This document shows, piece by piece, positions 17,175 through 25,876 of a DNA stretch of 39,303 bases. The DNA comes from Aeromonas australiensis. Lineage in GTDB: Bacteria > Pseudomonadota > Gammaproteobacteria > Enterobacterales > Aeromonadaceae. The translations under genes and the position numbers were made by a program. The stretch covers positions 1 through 39,303 of the forward strand of contig NZ_CDDH01000006.1 of NCBI RefSeq assembly GCF_000819725.1. Reading direction: 5' to 3'. The notes under the pieces are model-generated. The model was given only the letters and a program-made list of their open reading frames with translations. It did not search any database and was not told the DNA's origin. Each line of letters starts with the position of its first letter. Within the stretch, counting starts at the first letter, position 1.

Positions 17175-19208
17175 ATGGCAACTGATCCTCGTAAAATGCT
17201 GGTAACCTGCGCCCTCCCCTATGCCAATGGCTCCATCCATCTTGGCCACATGCTGGAACATATCCAGGCCGATATCTGGGTTCGTTATCAGCGAATGCGC
17301 GGTCATCAGGTGCACTTTATCTGTGCCGATGATGCCCACGGCACCCCGATCATGCTCAAGGCGCAACAGATGGGGATCACCCCGGAAGAGATGATTGCCG
17401 CTGTCTCCAAGGAGCACCAGGCCGACTTCGCCGGTTTCAACATCAGCTTTGACAACTATCACTCCACCCACAGCGATGAGAACCGCGAGCTGGCAACGCT
17501 TATCTATGGCCGGCTGAAAGAGGGTGGCTTTATCAAGAGCCGCACCATCTCCCAGCTGTTCGATCCGGAAAAATCCATGTTCCTGCCGGATCGTTTCGTC
17601 AAGGGTACCTGCCCCAAATGCAAATCTCCGGAGCAGTATGGCGACAACTGCGACAGCTGCGGCGCCACCTACAGCCCGACCGAGCTGATCGAACCGAAAT
17701 CTGCCGTCTCCGGCGCCACTCCGGTCATGAAGGACTCCGAGCACTTCTTCTTCGACCTGCCACAGTTTGAAAAATGGCTCTCTGAGTGGGTACGCGGCTC
17801 CGGCGCCATTCAGGAAGAGATGGCCAACAAGATGCAGGAGTGGTTCGAAAGCGGCTTGCAGCAGTGGGATATCACCCGTGACGCCCCCTACTTCGGGTTC
17901 GAAATTCCGGGCGCCCCGGGCAAGTATTTCTACGTCTGGCTGGATGCCCCCATCGGTTATATGGCCTCTTTCAAGAACCTGTGCAACAAGCGTGGCGACA
18001 TCGACTTTGACAGCTACTGGAACAAAGACTCCAGCGCCGAGCTCTACCACTTCATCGGTAAGGACATCGCCTACTTCCACTGCCTGTTCTGGCCGTCCAT
18101 GCTGGAAGGCGCCAACTTCCGCAAGCCGACCAAGGTCAACGTGCACGGCTATGTGACCGTCAACGGCGCCAAGATGTCCAAGTCCAAGGGCACCTTTATC
18201 AAGGCATCCACCTACCTGAACCACCTGGATCCGGAGTGCCTGCGTTACTACTACGCCGCCAAGCTCAACAGCCGCATCGATGATCTGGACCTGAACCTCG
18301 AAGATTTCGTGCAGCGGGTCAACGCTGACGTGGTCAACAAGCTGGTTAACCTGGCGTCGCGCAACGCCGGCTTTATTGCCAAGCGTTTTGGCGGCAAGCT
18401 GGCTGCCACCTGCGCCGAACCCGAGCTCTACGCCGAGTTTGTCAACGCCCGCACCGCCATTGCCGAAGCGTATGAGAACCGCGAGTTCAGCCGTGCCATC
18501 CGCGAAATCATGGCGCTGGCCGACAAGGCCAACCGCTATGTGGATGACAAGGCTCCTTGGATCATCGCCAAGCAGGAAGGGGCTGATGCCGAGCTGCAAG
18601 CGGTCTGCTCCGTTGGCATCAACCTGTTCCGCGTGCTGATGGCCTACTTGAAGCCGGTCATGCCGCTGCTGGCCGAACGTGCCGAAGCCTTCCTGGCCGA
18701 GACCCTCAGCTGGGATGGCATCGAAATGCCGCTGGTCGATCATACCGTTGCCCCGTTCAAGGCCCTCTTCTCCCGCATCGAGCCGGCGAAGATTGAAGCC
18801 ATGATCGAGGCATCCAAGGAAGACTTGGCCAAAGAGCAAGCACCGAAAGTGAGCGGCCCGCTGGCTGATGACCCCATCAGCGAAACCATCAGCTATGACG
18901 ACTTCGCCAAGATTGACCTGCGGGTCGCGCTGATCAAGAAGGCCGAAGCGGTACCGGAAGCCGAGAAGCTGCTCAAGCTGCAACTGGATATCGGCGGTGA
19001 AACCCGTCAGGTGTTTGCCGGTATCAAATCCGCCTATAACCCGGAAGATCTGGAAGGCAAGCTGACCGTGATGGTGGCCAACCTGGCGCCGCGCAAGATG
19101 CGCTTCGGCATGTCCGAAGGCATGGTGCTGGCGGCAGGCCCGGGCGGCAAGGATCTCTGGATCCTGGAGCCGCAGGAAGGCGCCCAGCCCGGCATGCGCG
19201 TCAAGTAA
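17175..19208 (+). CDS. metG: Methionyl-tRNA synthetase
   Basis: The 677-residue class I synthetase charges initiator and elongator tRNA-Met, the same length as E. coli MetG. The HIGH-type motif is HLGH (22-25), and KMSKS is at 333-337. Four zinc cysteines form CPKC (146, 149) and CDSC (159, 162). The last 110 residues form the tRNA-binding OB-fold domain ([12 protein letters not shown]... and [12 protein letters not shown]), which also dimerises the enzyme. I chose the ATG at 17175 to match the family N-terminus; its SD is weak. It diverges from mrp. Confidence 0.98.
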   Translation: MATDPRKMLVTCALPYANGSIHLGHMLEHIQADIWVRYQRMRGHQVHFICADDAHGTPIMLKAQQMGITPEEMIAAVSKEHQADFAGFNISFDNYHSTHSDENRELATLIYGRLKEGGFIKSRTISQLFDPEKSMFLPDRFVKGTCPKCKSPEQYGDNCDSCGATYSPTELIEPKSAVSGATPVMKDSEHFFFDLPQFEKWLSEWVRGSGAIQEEMANKMQEWFESGLQQWDITRDAPYFGFEIPGAPGKYFYVWLDAPIGYMASFKNLCNKRGDIDFDSYWNKDSSAELYHFIGKDIAYFHCLFWPSMLEGANFRKPTKVNVHGYVTVNGAKMSKSKGTFIKASTYLNHLDPECLRYYYAAKLNSRIDDLDLNLEDFVQRVNADVVNKLVNLASRNAGFIAKRFGGKLAATCAEPELYAEFVNARTAIAEAYENREFSRAIREIMALADKANRYVDDKAPWIIAKQEGADAELQAVCSVGINLFRVLMAYLKPVMPLLAERAEAFLAETLSWDGIEMPLVDHTVAPFKALFSRIEPAKIEAMIEASKEDLAKEQAPKVSGPLADDPISETISYDDFAKIDLRVALIKKAEAVPEAEKLLKLQLDIGGETRQVFAGIKSAYNPEDLEGKLTVMVANLAPRKMRFGMSEGMVLAAGPGGKDLWILEPQEGAQPGMRVK

Positions 19209-19244
19209 GCATATCGCTGACTGCGACCACAACCAGCTAGAAGA

Positions 19245-19273
19245 AGAGAGGCCAAACGGCCTCTCTTTTTTTT
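19245..19273 (+). terminator. Terminator of metG
   Basis: AGAGAGGCC and GGCCTCTCT form a nine-base stem with an AAAC loop, followed by eight consecutive Ts. Confidence 0.95.
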
Positions 19274-19347
19274 GTCTCACATCTTTGGCTTGGAGAGTAT
19301 GTGTAGATAGTTGGTGCGGATGGCTGCCACAGATTGCGGCCTCGGGG

Positions 19348-19649
19348 TTATCCACCGCTTGACTTGGCGGACGATACATTTTGTTCTGAATACCTGACCA
19401 GCCGACTTGGCATGTGATCCATGTTGTGGCCTGCCAGCATCGCCAGTTTGAGCGCCACCAGCTCCGCCTGTTGACACGCCAGTTGACGCAAACGGGTGGT
19501 GATCACCGCATCGAAGTAGTGCTCCAGAATAAGCGGTTTGAGAGCGAGGATCTCTGCCTCGGGCAGGGAGTGGTGGGTCACTGCACTGAAGGCTCCCACA
19601 GATCGATCAGGGCCGGATAATCAGCCCGGGATAGCGGAACAATCTTCAT
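19348..19649 (-). pseudogene. Frameshifted, truncated GNAT acetyltransferase relic
   Basis: From the ATG at 19649 the minus strand reads MKIVPLSRADYPALIDLWEPSVQ and hits a stop at 19578. A shift of one base restores VTHHSLPEAEILALKPLILEHYFDAV. Together these match the N-terminal pattern of a common GNAT subgroup (DLWExSVRATHHFL...LxPLxLEHY). The rest of the frame, ending at 19348, lacks the acetyl-CoA-binding R/QxxGxG motif expected next, so the C-terminal half appears deleted or replaced. The gene is therefore broken at least twice. A sequencing error could explain the first break but not the missing half. Confidence 0.7.
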
Positions 19650-19706
19650 AAAATAACTCGATATGATAACCAGCGGGAAGCGACTCTTTCCCGCTGGTAG
19701 CGGTGA

Positions 19707-20552
19707 TTAGCGCGCCTGCACCGCCTGCAGCAGCACCGACATATCAGCGCCAAAGTGGCGGCTCTGGATCGCTTCGCGAATATCCGCTTCGCTATAACGG
19801 CTGCCCGGGTAGACCACCACGCAGGAGGTGTCGCCCGGTTTGAGGAAGTGGGTCTCGCCAAACGGGGTATAACGGGTGGCACCGATACTAATGAGCGCAT
19901 GGGGAGGATGCCCCGCCTGCGCTACCAGACCTTGAATGTGCTCCGCCGGACCTTCATCCTGCTGATGGTTGAACTTGTCGATGGCCCAGTCGAGCAGCTT
20001 GCCGTGGAAGTAGCTGTAGTCGATGGCAGCGCTATCTACCCCGTAAGCGTGCAGCTCGCCATCGCGCTCCAGATAGCAGGCGATGCGATAGTCATCGAGC
20101 TCGCAACCGGCGGCAAAACCGGAAAGCGGCAGCAGGTTGGCCGCCAACCCCTTGCTCTCTTCGCCCCAGTTCTTCTTCTCGCTGATCTTCTTGGCGTTGG
20201 GACGGCGGATGGAGCAGTCGTTATAGGCGCCAAAGGCCCGGGGATGGATCGCCACCACCTGCTTACCGGCATACTCCAGCTCGCACCAGAGGGCCACTTC
20301 CGGCTCGATCTGTACCTTCTCATCACCGCTGACCGCCGCCTCCGGCAGGAAGATCGCCTTGTCGCTCAACGGGAATACCCCGAGCTGACCCGGATGGCCC
20401 GGCACGAAGAAGGGGAACAGCGCCTTGGGCGCGGTGGTATCGCGCACCACGACCGCTACGAAGTCCGACGCTTCACCCGCCTGCTCCAGATGACCGGCGA
20501 AATTGCCCGCGACCCCGAGTCCAATAAACTTGCTCTCTGCTGCTATCTGCAT
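19707..20552 (-). CDS. Conserved protein of unknown function, DUF5718-like
   Basis: The 281-residue protein begins with a GLGVAGNFAGHLEQAGEASDF segment and contains GAYNDCSIRRPNAKK, reminiscent of the glycine- and acid-rich loops of fumarylacetoacetate-hydrolase-like folds. From memory it fits the DUF5718 family, whose function I do not know. I see no signal peptide or membrane segment. Of two nearby starts I chose the ATG at 20552 because AGGTG lies about eight bases upstream; the ATG at 20567 adds MQVSK and has a poor SD. It stands alone, diverging from the Nudix gene. Confidence 0.7.
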   Translation of the reverse strand: MQIAAESKFIGLGVAGNFAGHLEQAGEASDFVAVVVRDTTAPKALFPFFVPGHPGQLGVFPLSDKAIFLPEAAVSGDEKVQIEPEVALWCELEYAGKQVVAIHPRAFGAYNDCSIRRPNAKKISEKKNWGEESKGLAANLLPLSGFAAGCELDDYRIACYLERDGELHAYGVDSAAIDYSYFHGKLLDWAIDKFNHQQDEGPAEHIQGLVAQAGHPPHALISIGATRYTPFGETHFLKPGDTSCVVVYPGSRYSEADIREAIQSRHFGADMSVLLQAVQAR

Positions 20553-20890
20553 CTTGCTCACCTGCATCTTGCCAACGCAAGGTAGCAGGCTCGTCGCCCA
20601 CTACCGCTAAAGTGGCAAGATTAAACCACAAGGACCCCGCCTTCGCCCAGTCCGGCCCTGTCGTGGTGTGCGCCAGTCCGCTTTTTTAGGGACGAGAAGG
20701 CTGTGGTGAACCAGCCATTGCGCACTCATTCAGCTACGCGGTCACCGCGCTGGAAACAGTGCGTTTCCGGCATCTCCCCTCTTTCTCCTTGGGACTCAAC
20801 TTCATCTTTGTTAGGCTGCCGGCATGCAAAACAACTGTGCGCTTGAGTGCGCCACTGCTCATCACGGCAACCCCATTGGAGAGAAAACAG
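20553..20890. other. Divergent region between DUF5718-like and Nudix genes
   Basis: This stretch of 338 bases has no supported gene or clear promoter. The Nudix reading frame extends upstream to 20759, but the extension lacks an SD and Nudix similarity. The SD of the Nudix gene (GGAGAG) is at the right end. Confidence 0.5.
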
Positions 20891-21283
20891 ATGATCGACA
20901 AACTCGCCTGGCTCACCTTTAAAGATCAGCAACTGCTCTGCGCCCGCTCCCACGGCAAGGACATCTATTACATCCCAGGCGGCAAGCGGGAACCGGGCGA
21001 GAGCGACGAGGCGGCACTGATCCGCGAGATTGAGGAGGAGCTGGCTGTCACCCTGCAGCCCGATACCCTGCGCTTTGCCTGCGAGTTCAGCGCTCAGGCC
21101 GATGGCAAACCGGCAGGAGTCGAGGTGCGACTGCGCTGCTACACCGGCGAAGCGAGCGGTACCCCGATCGCCTCGGCCGAAATTGCCGAGCTGCGCTGGC
21201 TCGACAGCTCTCACCTCGATGAGCTCTCCCCCGTCTCCCGCCTGCTGTTTACCTGGCTGGTTGAGCAGGGGCAGATCCGCTGA
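20891..21283 (+). CDS. Nudix hydrolase
   Basis: This 130-residue Nudix enzyme should hydrolyse a nucleoside diphosphate linked to another group; the substrate cannot be told from sequence. The Nudix box runs from G31 to V53 and fits GX5EX7REUXEEXGU except that the late glycine is alanine (REIEEELAV). All metal-binding glutamates are kept. The ATG at 20891 follows GGAGAG and gives a compact single-domain protein. A GNAT gene follows about 90 bases downstream on the same strand and may be cotranscribed. Confidence 0.9.
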   Translation: MIDKLAWLTFKDQQLLCARSHGKDIYYIPGGKREPGESDEAALIREIEEELAVTLQPDTLRFACEFSAQADGKPAGVEVRLRCYTGEASGTPIASAEIAELRWLDSSHLDELSPVSRLLFTWLVEQGQIR

Positions 21284-21374
21284 CAAGCCGTGCTCACGGC
21301 GAGCACAAGTGCCCAGCTCATATGAACCCACGGTGGCAATCAGCCATATCACAGCGCAACGACAAGGATGTCAG

Positions 21375-21881
21375 ATGGACATTGTGAAAGTTAATAGCAC
21401 AGCGACCTACCAAAGCGCGCTCATCGCCATGCTGCAAGATTGTGTCGATAGCGGCGCCTCGGTCGGTTTTTTGCCTCCGCTGACCATGGAGGAATCTGCC
21501 CGCTACTGGCAAGGAGTTGAAGCGGATCTGGCGGCAGGTCACCGAAAGCTGTGGCTTGCCCTTGAGCAACAACAGCTCGTGGGAGCGATTCAGCTCGCGC
21601 TCTGTGGCAAGGCCAACGGTCGCCACCGGGCCGAAGTGGAAAAACTGATGGTACTGCAAACGGCGAGAGGCAAAGGTGTCGGTCGTGCGCTGATGCTGGC
21701 AATGGAACAAGGCGCCCATGCCGCGGGCCGTTCGCTGCTGGTGCTGGATACTCGCGCCGGTGATGTGGCCTCCCACCTCTATCGTCAACTCGGCTATCTG
21801 GAGGCGGGCCAGATCCCGAGCTTTGCACGCAACGCCGATGGCTCTCTTGCTGCGACCGTCATCTTCTACAAACCGCTCTGA
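21375..21881 (+). CDS. GNAT family N-acetyltransferase
   Basis: The 168-residue protein has the acetyl-CoA motif A as VEKLMVLQTARGKGVGRALM, with RGKGVG at 98-103, and the later SHLYRQLGYLEAG strand-helix typical of the GNAT fold. The acceptor substrate is unknown. AAGGA six bases before the ATG at 21375 fixes the start; the open frame extends far upstream inside the Nudix gene and is a shadow there. Unlike the relic at 19348-19649 it is intact. Confidence 0.9.
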   Translation: MDIVKVNSTATYQSALIAMLQDCVDSGASVGFLPPLTMEESARYWQGVEADLAAGHRKLWLALEQQQLVGAIQLALCGKANGRHRAEVEKLMVLQTARGKGVGRALMLAMEQGAHAAGRSLLVLDTRAGDVASHLYRQLGYLEAGQIPSFARNADGSLAATVIFYKPL

Positions 21882-21907
21882 CCATCCCCTATCCCTTATC
21901 CAAATAC

Positions 21908-21934
21908 AGCAGGGCCGAACCAAGCGGTCCTGCT
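21908..21934 (+). terminator. Terminator-like hairpin after the GNAT gene
   Basis: AGCAGGGCCG and CGGTCCTGCT form a 10-base stem with one G-U pair on the plus strand and a 7-base loop. Only a broken T-stretch follows. Confidence 0.5.
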
Positions 21935-21943
21935 TGTTGCTGC

Positions 21944-21986
21944 GTGACTGTTTGTTGCAGCAATATGGCTTGCAACAAATTGTCAC
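21944..21986. promoter_or_regulatory. Large interrupted dyad upstream of gldA
   Basis: Left arm GTGAC-N3-TTGTTGCA (21944-21959) mirrors right arm TGCAACAA-N3-GTCAC (21971-21986) around an 11-base centre. Thirteen of sixteen arm positions pair. It lies about 190 bases before gldA and could be an operator or an RNA hairpin. Confidence 0.5.
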
Positions 21987-22131
21987 GATACGGCCATTGC
22001 GCCTGTATGCCTCAACACCGCCAATCGCCGCCCCAAAATACAGCCAAATAAATAGAAAGATTAATTAATGATTAAAACGCCCCCCTTTTCTTCTTCATCT
22101 ATTGCCTTATCAGGCGTATCGTGAGAGACCC

Positions 22132-22146
22132 ATTTGATAATCAAAT
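22132..22146. promoter_or_regulatory. 15-base palindrome just upstream of gldA
   Basis: ATTTGAT-A-ATCAAAT is a perfect dyad 31 bases before the gldA ATG, overlapping the likely promoter or leader. It may bind a repressor. Confidence 0.4.
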
Positions 22147-22177
22147 CTATGTTGTTCACTGCCTTGAGGAATAATGG

Positions 22178-23296
22178 ATGCCCACTTTGCCCCGTACAGT
22201 TACCTCCCCCAAAAAGTTCATCATCGGTCAACACCTTCTCCCGCAACTCCATGAGCAAGTTAAAGATTTTGGTGACTATGCGTTGCTCATCAGCGATGAG
22301 TTCATTCTGGAGCGGGTACGGGAAGAAGCTTTGGCGGGGCTCCAGCAGGCAGGCCTCAGGGGAGTGGTCGACAAGTTTCGCTACGAATGCACCGAACAGG
22401 AGATCCACCGCCTGACTCACCTTGCAGAGCAATATGGTGCGAATGTGATTGTCGGGATCGGCGGCGGCAAGACGCTGGATGTCGCCAAGGCCGTGGCCTT
22501 CTATCTGCGCCGTCCGGTTGTGCTGTTCCCGACGATTGCCTCCACGGATGCCCCCTGTACGGCGCTGGCGGTGATCTACAACCAGGCGGGTGAATTTGAA
22601 CGCTATCTGTTCCTGCCGCAAAATCCGGACGTGGTGCTGGCTGACACGGCCATCATTGCCGCCGCCCCTCCCCGCTTCTTTTCCGCAGGCGTTGGCGATG
22701 CCCTGGCCACCTATTTCGAGGCGCGCGCCTGCTATCGGGCGGACGGGCTCAATCTGGTCGGCAAGCGCCCTTCACGCACTGGCCTTGGTCTGGCAAAGCT
22801 CTGTTACGAGCTGCTTGGTGAAAACATCGAGCTGGCCATGGATGCAATACGCCACCATGTCTCGACTCCGGCGCTGGAGCAGGTCATCGAGGCCACCATC
22901 TACCTTAGCGGGGTCGGCGCAGAAGCCGGTGGACTGGCCGCAGCTCATGCCGTCAACAATGGCATGTCACTGATCCCGGAGCTCCATCGTGCCCAGCATG
23001 GCGAGAAGGTTGTCTTCGGCCTGCTGACCCAACTCGTGCTTGAGCGCGCCCCGCAACATGAGCTTGATGAGGTGTTTCGCATCATCGACTGTGCAGGCCT
23101 ACCGATGACGCTGCAAGAGCTGGGGCTCACCCACTTTGATGAAAGCGAGTGGCGCAAGGTGGCGCAGCTGGCCTGCGATCCCCTCGATACCATGGGCAAC
23201 ATGCCGATGACGGTGAGTGAACAGGATGTCTACGCCGCCATGGTAGCGGCCAATGCCATGGCTGAGCGCTATCGCCTCCGTCATCCCCGAGCCTGA
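22178..23296 (+). CDS. gldA: Glycerol dehydrogenase
   Basis: The 372-residue iron-dependent-alcohol-dehydrogenase-family enzyme oxidises glycerol to dihydroxyacetone with NAD+. The NAD motif GIGGGKTLD is at 93-101. Zinc ligands by comparison with the family are D174 (GVGDALATYFEA), H257 (AAAHAVNNG) and H274 (AQHGEKV). The protein closely follows E. coli GldA (367), including TIASTDAPC and YLSGVG. GAGGA lies eight bases before the ATG at 22178. No dihydroxyacetone kinase is next to it, and the gene appears monocistronic. Confidence 0.95.
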   Translation: MPTLPRTVTSPKKFIIGQHLLPQLHEQVKDFGDYALLISDEFILERVREEALAGLQQAGLRGVVDKFRYECTEQEIHRLTHLAEQYGANVIVGIGGGKTLDVAKAVAFYLRRPVVLFPTIASTDAPCTALAVIYNQAGEFERYLFLPQNPDVVLADTAIIAAAPPRFFSAGVGDALATYFEARACYRADGLNLVGKRPSRTGLGLAKLCYELLGENIELAMDAIRHHVSTPALEQVIEATIYLSGVGAEAGGLAAAHAVNNGMSLIPELHRAQHGEKVVFGLLTQLVLERAPQHELDEVFRIIDCAGLPMTLQELGLTHFDESEWRKVAQLACDPLDTMGNMPMTVSEQDVYAAMVAANAMAERYRLRHPRA

Positions 23297-23325
23297 TGGT
23301 TTACCTCACTAAACAGACAAACAGT

Positions 23326-23356
23326 AAAAAGGCTTGCCCATTGGCAAGCCTTTTTT
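23326..23356. terminator. Bidirectional terminator between gldA and pdxY
   Basis: GGCTTGCC and GGCAAGCC pair around CATT, with five As before and six Ts after. It serves both convergent genes. Confidence 0.95.
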
Positions 23357-23402
23357 ATCTACCACCAATCCCTTGTCGGGATAGACGAACGTCCGCGCTG
23401 AC

Positions 23403-24266
23403 TCAGGGCAGTTTCACCGCTCGCACTGCAACCTCTGGCAGGGCGAAGGCATCTTGCGCGGCGATGAGTTGCAACTCGTAAGCCTGCTGACGCCAGGTCT
23501 CTTGCAGCACCGCATCCACCGAGGCGTTGGTGCGCTCGAACGCGCTCACCGCATCGTGACCGGCCAACAAATTCGCCAGCATCAGGGCACTGATAAGATC
23601 GCCCACCCCCACCGGCTGGCGGGCAAAGTCATAGAGCGGACGGGCAATCAGGTAATCCCCTTGCGGGGTTGCCAGCAGCATCTCGAAGCGGCTGGAGTCC
23701 TGCGCCGCACGACCGAGATGCTTGACCAACACCAGCTTGACGCCGCGGGCCAGCAGCTGATGGGCGGCGGCGCGGGTCTGGTCCAGATCCGCCAGATGGG
23801 TATCACAGAGGGTCTCCAGCTCCAGCAGGTTGGGGGCCATCATGTCAGCCACCGGTAGCGCCTGCTCGGTCAGGAAACGGGTGACGCCGGGGGCAACGAT
23901 GCACCCCTTCTCCGGGTGACCCATCACGGGGTCGCAGAAGTAGATGGCATCCGGGTTGGCGGCCTTGACGGCGTTGACCACAGTCAGGATCTCGTCCCCC
24001 TGCTCGGCGGAGCCAAGGTAACCGCTCAGCACGGCGTCACACTGGCTCAACACCTCGATATTGCCCAATCCGTTCACCAGTGCACTGATATGGCCCGCCG
24101 GCATCGCCATCCCCTGCCACCCCTGGACATATTGGGTGTGGTTGGAAAACTGCACCGTGTTGACAGGCCATACATCCATACCAAGGCGGCGCATGGGGAA
24201 GACGGCGGCGCTGTTGCCGGCACAGCCAAAGACCACGTGGGACTGAATAGAGAGAACGGATTTCAT
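23403..24266 (-). CDS. pdxY: Pyridoxal kinase PdxY
   Basis: The 287-residue ribokinase-family enzyme phosphorylates pyridoxal to PLP in vitamin B6 salvage; the length equals E. coli PdxY. Signature segments are AIQSHVV-like [15 protein letters not shown] at the N-terminus, [34 protein letters not shown], and the anion-hole motif [10 protein letters not shown] near the C-terminus with its catalytic aspartate. I chose the ATG at 24266 (MKSVLS); the frame extends four codons to 24278 without an SD. Confidence 0.95.
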   Translation of the reverse strand: MKSVLSIQSHVVFGCAGNSAAVFPMRRLGMDVWPVNTVQFSNHTQYVQGWQGMAMPAGHISALVNGLGNIEVLSQCDAVLSGYLGSAEQGDEILTVVNAVKAANPDAIYFCDPVMGHPEKGCIVAPGVTRFLTEQALPVADMMAPNLLELETLCDTHLADLDQTRAAAHQLLARGVKLVLVKHLGRAAQDSSRFEMLLATPQGDYLIARPLYDFARQPVGVGDLISALMLANLLAGHDAVSAFERTNASVDAVLQETWRQQAYELQLIAAQDAFALPEVAVRAVKLP

Positions 24267-24439
24267 CGGGAATACCACAGCAAAGGATCAGCAAGGTGGG
24301 CAATATATCGGATGAAGATAACGATGCGCCACCTTGGCGCGGGATGAATAGGCAATTTCCTGACTAAAGAGAGGTTTTTGCGCCATTTGGCCCGCATCGG
24401 CAGGGTGAGCGACGCCATGATGCGCCGCGTCTCCATCCA

Positions 24440-25216
24440 TCACATGCCGTTATGCTCAACAGCACCGCGGGCAAAGTGATAGACCCATCCCTCATCACGG
24501 GGCAGGTCGCCGGGTGGCTGAACCAGCTCGGGCAACACCGCCACCTTGCCACCCGCTGCATATTGCAGCGCCATCAGGGCGCAGAGCGCCGCATCGTAGC
24601 GATCGGTGCCGACCTGCACGTCCGCAGGCAGCAGCGCCGCCAGCTCGGGCCGTGCCGGGGAGGCCTTGCCGCCCACCTTGGCCAGTGCCGGATAGACCTC
24701 CAGCACGGCGCGATCGGCCTGCGGTTGCTGTTTGGGCACCAGTTGCAGATCCGAGAGCCCCGGCAGCATGGAGAGCGCCAGGGTGGCATTGTTGCCGAGC
24801 CGGTCGAAAGTGGCCGACAGCGGCTTCTTGCCGTACTGCTGATACAGCCAGCGCTCGCAGTCGCGATAGGCGTAGGGGTTATCTATCTCCCGCTCGGGCA
24901 CGGCGCTGCTGTGTGGCTGGCCATTGAGCAGATCCCGCAAGGCGCGGGGAAAGGCGAGCGGCGCATCGATACCGAGCGCCAGTTGCGGGCAGGCTTCTAC
25001 CTGCATCAGGGTCAGCTCGTTTTGCAGGGCCGGACGCAGCAGAGCGGCCAGATCTGGCGCCACCCGCGAGCTCAGGCGAAACAGCGGCGACACCCCGAGC
25101 CAATGCAGGTGGTTAGAACCGGCCTGCCAGCCCACTACAGCAACCGCCTGGGCACTGCCCTGCCAGCCCCGCACATCCCAGCCGATCCCGATTGCACTCA
25201 TCTGCCCTGCCGTCAT
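24440..25216 (-). CDS. DUF429 family protein
   Basis: The 258-residue protein shows the DUF429 hallmarks: an acidic first strand (GIGWDVRGWQG), the segment LGIDAPLAFP, and TDRYDAALCALMA near the C-terminus. The family is predicted to have an RNase H-like fold with nuclease potential, but I know of no proven function. The ATG at 25216 follows GAGGT at seven bases; TTG one codon upstream and ATG at 25201 are alternatives. It lies between pdxY and an exported repeat protein, all on the minus strand. Confidence 0.8.
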   Translation of the reverse strand: MTAGQMSAIGIGWDVRGWQGSAQAVAVVGWQAGSNHLHWLGVSPLFRLSSRVAPDLAALLRPALQNELTLMQVEACPQLALGIDAPLAFPRALRDLLNGQPHSSAVPEREIDNPYAYRDCERWLYQQYGKKPLSATFDRLGNNATLALSMLPGLSDLQLVPKQQPQADRAVLEVYPALAKVGGKASPARPELAALLPADVQVGTDRYDAALCALMALQYAAGGKVAVLPELVQPPGDLPRDEGWVYHFARGAVEHNGM

Positions 25217-25300
25217 CAATTACCTCTTTTCACCTGTCACTCGTTGCAAGAGGCACAGGGTAATCAGCAGAGGCCTTTAACGCAAAGCGAACCGCCTTGG

Positions 25301-25876
25301 TCAGAACGATTTCTGGAAGTTCACCAGCGGCAGAATGGGGAACACGCCGTTGGCGGCATAGTTGGCCAGCCCGATCTGCAAGCCATCGAGGTGCTGGGTG
25401 GCATTGATAAAGCCAATCTGGAAGGTGGTACGCTCGGCATAGTTGACGAAGCCGACGTTGGCCAGCGCATTGCCCTTGGCGATGTTGACGGCACCCCAGT
25501 TGAGCCCCTGCACATTGTTGGTCAGGTTGACTACCCCCAGATTGACGCCGGTATCCTGACCTTCGTGCCAGTTGATGGCGTTGATGGCGACACCGCCAAA
25601 CTGGTGACGCACCCGACCAGCACCGAGGAAAATCCCGAGCTGCAGACCGCTGAACTGATCCACGTCGGAGAGGGCGAAAACGGGCAGATCAACCCCCTTC
25701 ACCTGGCCGCTGCGGCCATAAAGAGCAGAGGCTCTGGCCCCCTCGACCTGATGAGATGCAGGCAGATTGACACCGGGCAAGGAGAGTTGGACCGGGGTAC
25801 TGGCATAGGCAACCTCACCAAGGGTCAGCATGCCGCAAGCAAACAACAGGTGGGATGGTCTCATCAAAGCATTCAT
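25301..25876 (-). CDS. Exported repeat protein, VC2662-like
   Basis: This protein of about 191 residues has a signal peptide (hydrophobic HLLFACGMLTLG, then AYA-S). The mature part contains repeated GxxxGxxN units such as GVNLGVVN, GLNWGAVN, FQIGFINA and GLQIGLAN, which suggests a beta-rich surface or outer-membrane protein. From memory it resembles the Vibrio VC2662 family, of unknown role. Two starts are possible: the ATG at 25876 used here, directly abutting AAGGA, and the ATG at 25864, 12 bases from it. It diverges from the pha operon. Confidence 0.75.
   Translation of the reverse strand: MNALMRPSHLLFACGMLTLGEVAYASTPVQLSLPGVNLPASHQVEGARASALYGRSGQVKGVDLPVFALSDVDQFSGLQLGIFLGAGRVRHQFGGVAINAINWHEGQDTGVNLGVVNLTNNVQGLNWGAVNIAKGNALANVGFVNYAERTTFQIGFINATQHLDGLQIGLANYAANGVFPILPLVNFQKSF

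Noticed and set aside
17145..19379. A 744-codon minus-strand open frame
   Set aside because: It lies antisense to metG, which has all synthetase motifs. No domain is seen in the antisense translation.
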